From: Tardiphaga robiniae
Lineage (GTDB): Bacteria > Pseudomonadota > Alphaproteobacteria > Rhizobiales > Xanthobacteraceae
Reading direction: 5' to 3'
Assembly: GCF_001618955.1 (NCBI RefSeq)
Contig: NZ_LVYV01000034.1
Location: 421,690-485,689, forward strand
Length of the DNA: 64,000 bases
Made by a program: the position numbers and the translations under genes. Every line of letters begins with the position of its first letter. Positions within the stretch are counted from its first letter, which is position 1. The notes under the pieces are model-generated. The model ran no database searches. It saw only the letters and a program-made list of their open reading frames with translations, and was not told where the DNA came from. Positions 60,956 to 64,000 of the stretch are shown here, piece by piece.

Positions 60956-61480
60956 TTAGTGAAGCGCGAGACGCACCAGATCGATCGTCTTTATCCAGTC
61001 GGTGTCCGGGTAAACGATAAGCGCACCGAGGGCGAGGGCGACGCCGTAAGGAATGCCGGTTTCCTTATGGTGCAGACGCATCAGCCAGGCTTGGCCGCCG
61101 AGCGCATAGGGCAGCGGCCATTGCCGGAACTCCAGCAGCAGCAGCGTCAACGCGCCGCCAAACAGCGAGGCGTAGACGAGATAGTTCAGGAGATGATCGA
61201 AGCCGAACCACAGACCCGCAGCGGCCGCGAGCTTGGCGTCGCCGCCACCGATCCAGCCGAAGGCGAAACAGGCGAATGCAACAACCAGGACCGTTGCGCC
61301 AGCACCGAGATGTGACAAAGCATCATGAAGGCCCATCCCGCCGAAGATCGCCAGCACGGCGAAGCCCGCCACCAGCAGCAGCGAGATACGATTCGAAATG
61401 GTCATCGTGAAGAGGTCGCTGATCGCCGCATAGACCATCAGGCCCGGGAGCAACAGAAGGCGCACTAAATCGAGGATCAT
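60956..61480 (-). CDS. cpaA: prepilin peptidase CpaA/TadV (A24 aspartic protease)
   Basis: A 174-residue membrane protease. Catalytic Asp22 lies in 'YAAISDLFTMTISN' and Asp81 in 'GGGDAKLAAA' (GxGD-type motif). About four to six membrane segments surround them, and the N-terminal methylase domain of PilD is absent, as usual in the Tad branch. It removes the leader of the Flp pilin encoded 0.3 kb upstream. It is probably transcribed with the small membrane protein gene just before it. Confidence 0.93.
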   Translation of the reverse strand: MILDLVRLLLLPGLMVYAAISDLFTMTISNRISLLLVAGFAVLAIFGGMGLHDALSHLGAGATVLVVAFACFAFGWIGGGDAKLAAAAGLWFGFDHLLNYLVYASLFGGALTLLLLEFRQWPLPYALGGQAWLMRLHHKETGIPYGVALALGALIVYPDTDWIKTIDLVRLALH

Positions 61481-61555
61481 GGCGTCAAAGGCCCGTTGTG
61501 GCGACGACAGAAAACCTAGCCAGCAGAAATGAACAATCGGAAAACAAGAAATGAT

Positions 61556-61690
61556 TTACCAAACGCTGGCGATGCGGATCGCGACTGCAATCAGGGCGAG
61601 GATCAGCGCCGCGCAGACCAGGCCTGCCGGATCGCGCAGCGTGAGCTGAACCCCCTGCAGGACAGAGTGGGGAATGTCGGGATGTCTCAT
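61556..61690 (-). CDS. very small membrane protein between flp and cpaA
   Basis: A 44-residue frame starting at the ATG at 61690 and ending in TAA at 61556. It begins 'MRHPDIPHSVLQGVQLTL' and then has one hydrophobic helix, 'DPAGLVCAALILALIAVAIR', ending 'IASVW'. It sits between the Flp pilin and its processing peptidase, in the same direction, 75 bp before cpaA. A single-pass protein in this place could belong to the pilus unit. No family is known to me. The location and the compact hydrophobic helix make it more likely than chance, but expression is unproven. Confidence 0.5.
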   Translation of the reverse strand: MRHPDIPHSVLQGVQLTLRDPAGLVCAALILALIAVAIRIASVW

Positions 61691-61731
61691 ACGCACAACA
61701 CTCGCGACGACCGGTGAACAACATTCCGAAA

Positions 61732-61759
61732 CAAAAAAGGCTCCGGAAACCGGAGCCTT
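61732..61759 (-). terminator. terminator after the Flp pilin gene
   Basis: Read on the minus strand, AAGGCTCCGG-TTT-CCGGAGCCTT forms a 10-bp perfect stem (61737-61759) followed by a run of six T residues (61733-61738). It ends the pilin message 20 bp after its stop, so most transcripts are probably pilin-only, with the assembly genes expressed at a lower level or from another promoter. Confidence 0.92.
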
Positions 61760-61780
61760 CGATGCACGCCTACCCGCCGC

Positions 61781-61945
61781 TTACTTGAGCGAGGTGTTGA
61801 TGTCGGAGAACTTGCCGTTCAGCTTGGTGCCGAGGCCGTTAACGACTGCGATGATGGCCAGCGAGATGCCGGCAGCAATCAGGCCGTATTCGATAGCGGT
61901 GGCGCCGGATTCGTCCTTCATGAAACGCGAAACGAGGTTCTTCAT
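61781..61945 (-). CDS. flp: Flp family type IVb pilin
   Basis: A 54-residue prepilin. The leader 'MKNLVSRFMKDESG' is cut after Gly14, and the mature pilin starts 'ATAIEYGLIAAGISLAIIAVVNGLG', with the typical Glu at mature position 5 and Tyr at 6 followed by the hydrophobic helix. It is the major structural subunit of the Tad pilus. The ATG at 61945 gives the normal leader; the longer frame upstream is not family-like. It is processed by CpaA and assembled by the cpa gene products. Confidence 0.95.
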   Translation of the reverse strand: MKNLVSRFMKDESGATAIEYGLIAAGISLAIIAVVNGLGTKLNGKFSDINTSLK

Positions 61946-62229
61946 AATACAAAACTCCATATGTGCACGTGGCTGTCGATCGTGATGCCTGGTCTCCCCG
62001 GCGTTCTCAGCACCGTGACCATGAGGGAACACTAGGAGTGGGGAATTGCAGTGCGGTTAATTCGATTGATGAAAGTCGGTCGCATTTGTCTCTTCTTTTG
62101 CACGGTAAATACCTACTTAAGGCGATTTTAGAATGACTTGGGTTTGATGACACCACGCGTGTCCTTTCGCTTCATTGCTCCTTAAGCATACCGCGGTAAC
62201 TCTTGGCCTTCGAATACCGCGAGGCCGCG

Positions 62230-63057
62230 ATGACGACACTCCCCTTCGATATCCTGAATATGTTCGGTGAGACCATTATGAAGGTGGTCCCGATCACACT
62301 GGCTTTGGCCGTTGTCTTTACAGTGCTAACGCATTTCTGGGCCTGCAATCCCGGCAAGCACTGGTGGCGCAAGACCGAGATCGTGACCGATGTGGTCTAC
62401 TGGTTCTTCGTGCCGCTGATCACCCGCGTCGTGCGGATAGGACTCCTCGTGGTCGGCGCTGCCGTCGTCTTCAATATTCACGATGCCGATGATTTGATCG
62501 CCTTCTATGACAACGGCCACGGGCCGCTGGCGCAGATGCCGCTCTGGGTGCAGGCACTGTTCTTCCTCGTCGTCTCCGACTTCATGCTCTATTGGCTGCA
62601 CCGGATGTATCACGGCGGCGGCTTCTGGAAGTACCATGCCATCCATCATTCGTCGGAAGAGGTGGACTGGATCTCGGCAGCGCGCTTCCATCCGGTCAAC
62701 CTGTTCCTCGGCACCGTCGCAGTCGATGTGCTGTTGTTGATGGCCGGTATCTCGCCGAACATCATGCTGTGGGTCGGACCGTTCACGACCTTCCACTCGG
62801 CTTTCGTCCACGCCAACCTGAACTGGACCCTCGGGCCGTTCAGATATGTCTTGGCGACCCCGGTGTTCCACCGCTGGCACCACACCTCGCAGGAGCGCGG
62901 CGGCAACACCAATTTCGCCGGCACGTTTCCGATCTGGGACATCATGTTCGGGACCTTCCGCATGCCGAAGGGTGAACTGCCGGACAATTACGGTGTCGAC
63001 GGCGAGCCTTTGCCGACCGAATTTACCGGCCAACTGGCCTATCCGTTCAAGCGGTAG
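62230..63057 (+). CDS. sterol desaturase/fatty acid hydroxylase family protein
   Basis: A 275-residue di-iron membrane oxygenase. The histidine cluster is complete: 'HRMYH' (HX3H), 'HAIHHSSEEVDW' (HX2HH) and 'HRWHHTSQERGGNTNFAG' (HX2HH). Four or so membrane helices precede and separate the clusters. The family hydroxylates or desaturates lipids, for example hopanoid, ornithine-lipid or carotenoid modification. The exact substrate cannot be told. GAGG 7 nt before the ATG at 62230 supports the start. It is divergent from flp. Confidence 0.9.
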   Translation: MTTLPFDILNMFGETIMKVVPITLALAVVFTVLTHFWACNPGKHWWRKTEIVTDVVYWFFVPLITRVVRIGLLVVGAAVVFNIHDADDLIAFYDNGHGPLAQMPLWVQALFFLVVSDFMLYWLHRMYHGGGFWKYHAIHHSSEEVDWISAARFHPVNLFLGTVAVDVLLLMAGISPNIMLWVGPFTTFHSAFVHANLNWTLGPFRYVLATPVFHRWHHTSQERGGNTNFAGTFPIWDIMFGTFRMPKGELPDNYGVDGEPLPTEFTGQLAYPFKR

Positions 63058-63098
63058 AGCGCTCTTCCTGCTCCTCCCCCAAGCGGGGGAGCCGCGCA

Positions 63099-63136
63099 GT
63101 GGGGTCTGGCGGACGAATTCGTCCGCCAGACCCCAC
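63099..63136. repeat. 38-base perfect palindrome
   Basis: The 19-base arm 63099-63117 is exactly reverse-complementary to 63118-63136, centred on GAATTC and reading GTGGGGTCTGGCGG at its left end. C-rich and G-rich runs (CTCCTCCCCC on the left, GGGGGAGGGA on the right) lie outside and could extend the stem imperfectly. It lies 42 bp after the sterol-desaturase gene and may act as a bidirectional terminator or REP element. Confidence 0.8.
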
Positions 63137-63690
63137 AAGGGGGAGGGATTCCTTTGGCGCCTGGGCGCCATCGCTGATGTGAATGTCAAACAGCCACTGC
63201 TCTTCAGACATGCGTCATCACCCCCATTGTTTGCGGCGCGGGGGCGCCGTCGTCTCTTGCATTTCCCGCCCCCTTGTGAGAGGGCGTGCGGAACGCCAGG
63301 TGCCCGTTGCACCCTTGGGCCTGATGCGAATGCGGTCTTCCGCAAGGGGTAATGCATCAGGACTTCCCGAAGCACGAGCGATTGCCCAGCGTTCCGCATG
63401 CGGTGTTTTTTCGGTTGCTTGCACTTTGCCTCAGCGAACGATCCGATCACCGAATTAAAGTCCCAAGGCGATGGGAAGGGAGCCTCAAGCGAATAGGCCG
63501 GACACGTTTTGACTTGGTCGTCCATCACACTGTCCAGGAAGTCTTTCCATCCGAAGGCCGGCCGTCTCCTTGCCAGTGGCAGTGCTGGCGCAGATCCGTC
63601 CTGCCCGAAGACAGACGTCACCCACATCTCCCGTGACGCCGCATCTCCGGCGTCCACCGCATCCCACCCCGCGAACGTGACGATCGCGAT

Positions 63691-63770
63691 CGCCCCTCTC
63701 GGTGGGGCAGGACGGAGGGGAATATAAACCTGATGGGGATGTTGTCAACGACGGATAGGAAAAAATGTTT
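63691..63770 (-). repeat. dispersed repeat copy B: head with sigma70-like promoter
   Basis: Read on the minus strand, AAACATTTTTTCCTAT (63770-63755) is followed after 6 nt by TTGACA (63748-63743) and after 16 nt by TATATT (63726-63721), a near-ideal sigma70 promoter. A GAGGGGCG word about 20 nt on is shared with copy A at 31545. Both spacings are identical between the copies. The promoter would transcribe leftward through 63690-63200. Similarity further downstream looks weaker. Confidence 0.65.
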
Positions 63771-63795
63771 AGGCGCTGTCCTGCCGCCCCACACC

Positions 63796-63850
63796 GTCAT
63801 TCCGGGGCGGGACCGGCGCCGCAGGCGACGGGACCGAGCCCGGAATCCCA
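63796..63850. repeat. REP-type stem near the right edge
   Basis: GTCATTCCGGGG (from 63796) and CCCGGAAT (63839-63846) form an outer stem, ATTCCGGG with CCCGGAAT, enclosing GC-rich short repeats (GCGGGACC, ACGGGACC). It begins with the same GTCAT word as the cloverleaf elements at 19642 and 38745, so it may be a smaller relative of them. Confidence 0.5.
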
Positions 63851-64000
63851 GCATGTTCAGCGCCAAACACTTCGAGATTCCTGTATCTGTCGATCTGTCA
63901 CGCGCATAGTGACGGCAGGCGGAGATAGCCCGTTAGATTCCAGGCCCGATCGGCCGTAACCCGGCATGGGCATCTCGCCTGTTTTGTCTGATCGAACAGT

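Larger units (their letters stand above)
63058..64000. other. gene-free right end made of repeats
   Basis: About 940 bp with no supportable gene. Open frames here are long only because of GC richness and lack family matches or ribosome sites. The stretch contains a 38-base perfect palindrome (63099-63136), an inverted copy of the promoter-headed repeat (63691-63770) and a further REP-type stem (63799-63846). From 63150 to 63690 I see only imperfect repeats and GC-rich hairpins; after 63850 I see nothing I can name. Confidence 0.6.

Noticed and set aside
61485..61724. 79-codon minus-strand frame overlapping the 44-residue gene
   Set aside because: Its translation is Arg/Ser/Pro-rich without a hydrophobic or structured segment, whereas the other frame gives a clean membrane helix.
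62326..63657. 443-codon minus-strand open frame covering the sterol-desaturase gene and the right-end repeats
   Set aside because: It runs antisense to a gene with intact histidine boxes and then through repeat DNA; the translation has no recognisable domain.

Overview
The window is GC-rich alphaproteobacterial chromosome. Its gene content points to the Bradyrhizobium/Rhodopseudomonas/Tardiphaga branch (Nitrobacteraceae): a CycM-type membrane-anchored cytochrome c, a DUF3126 protein, a COG4391 zinc-finger protein, a complete Tad/Cpa pilus locus and many REP-type palindromes between genes. This placement rests on protein families; no rRNA gene is present to confirm it. There is no phage, plasmid, CRISPR array or insertion sequence.

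Layout. 1-15 kb: a catabolic and uptake region. It holds an enoyl-CoA hydratase and an alpha/beta hydrolase, then a peptide-type ABC importer (two permeases and a fused double ATPase on the minus strand; the binding protein is divergent at 9.9 kb) interleaved with two M20 hydrolases and an M81 metallopeptidase. Next come an XRE-cupin regulator, a RidA deaminase, an MFS symporter, and a MOSC protein coupled to a VanB-type reductase. 16.3-20.6 kb: a four-carbon acid-sugar module (KdgT-like permease, DUF1537 kinase, PdxA-like dehydrogenase, DeoR regulator). 20.8-27.2 kb: small secreted proteins, tRNA-Leu(UAA) beside a truncated DUF1643 gene, an FAD monooxygenase, cysE and other housekeeping genes. 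27.3-31.5 kb: a NarL-type two-component system divergent from a three-gene membrane operon with an ExbB/MotA-like first subunit and a fused beta-sandwich second subunit; I recognise no named system for it. 32-41 kb: metF-metH, an LLM flavoprotein, pheA, kdsB and cycM. 41.5-49.2 kb: a Yej-type ABC importer with two tandem binding proteins. 49.2-52.1 kb: a NUDIX hydrolase, an NlpC/P60 peptidase and a leucyl aminopeptidase. 52.2-61.9 kb: the Tad/Cpa apparatus and Flp pilin. 62.2 kb to the end: a sterol-desaturase-family protein followed by about 0.9 kb of repeats.

The most unusual non-coding signal is a set of REPIN-like repeats (15.9, 19.6 and 38.7 kb). Each folds on paper into a three-armed cloverleaf with no unpaired junction bases, and in two of them the arms differ by compensating base swaps. 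A second signal is a repeat seen at 31.5 kb and, inverted, at 63.7 kb. Both copies share a 16-base head and then a sigma70-like promoter at identical spacing, which suggests a transcribed, structured element. The most interesting protein system is the three-gene operon at 29.5-31.5 kb.
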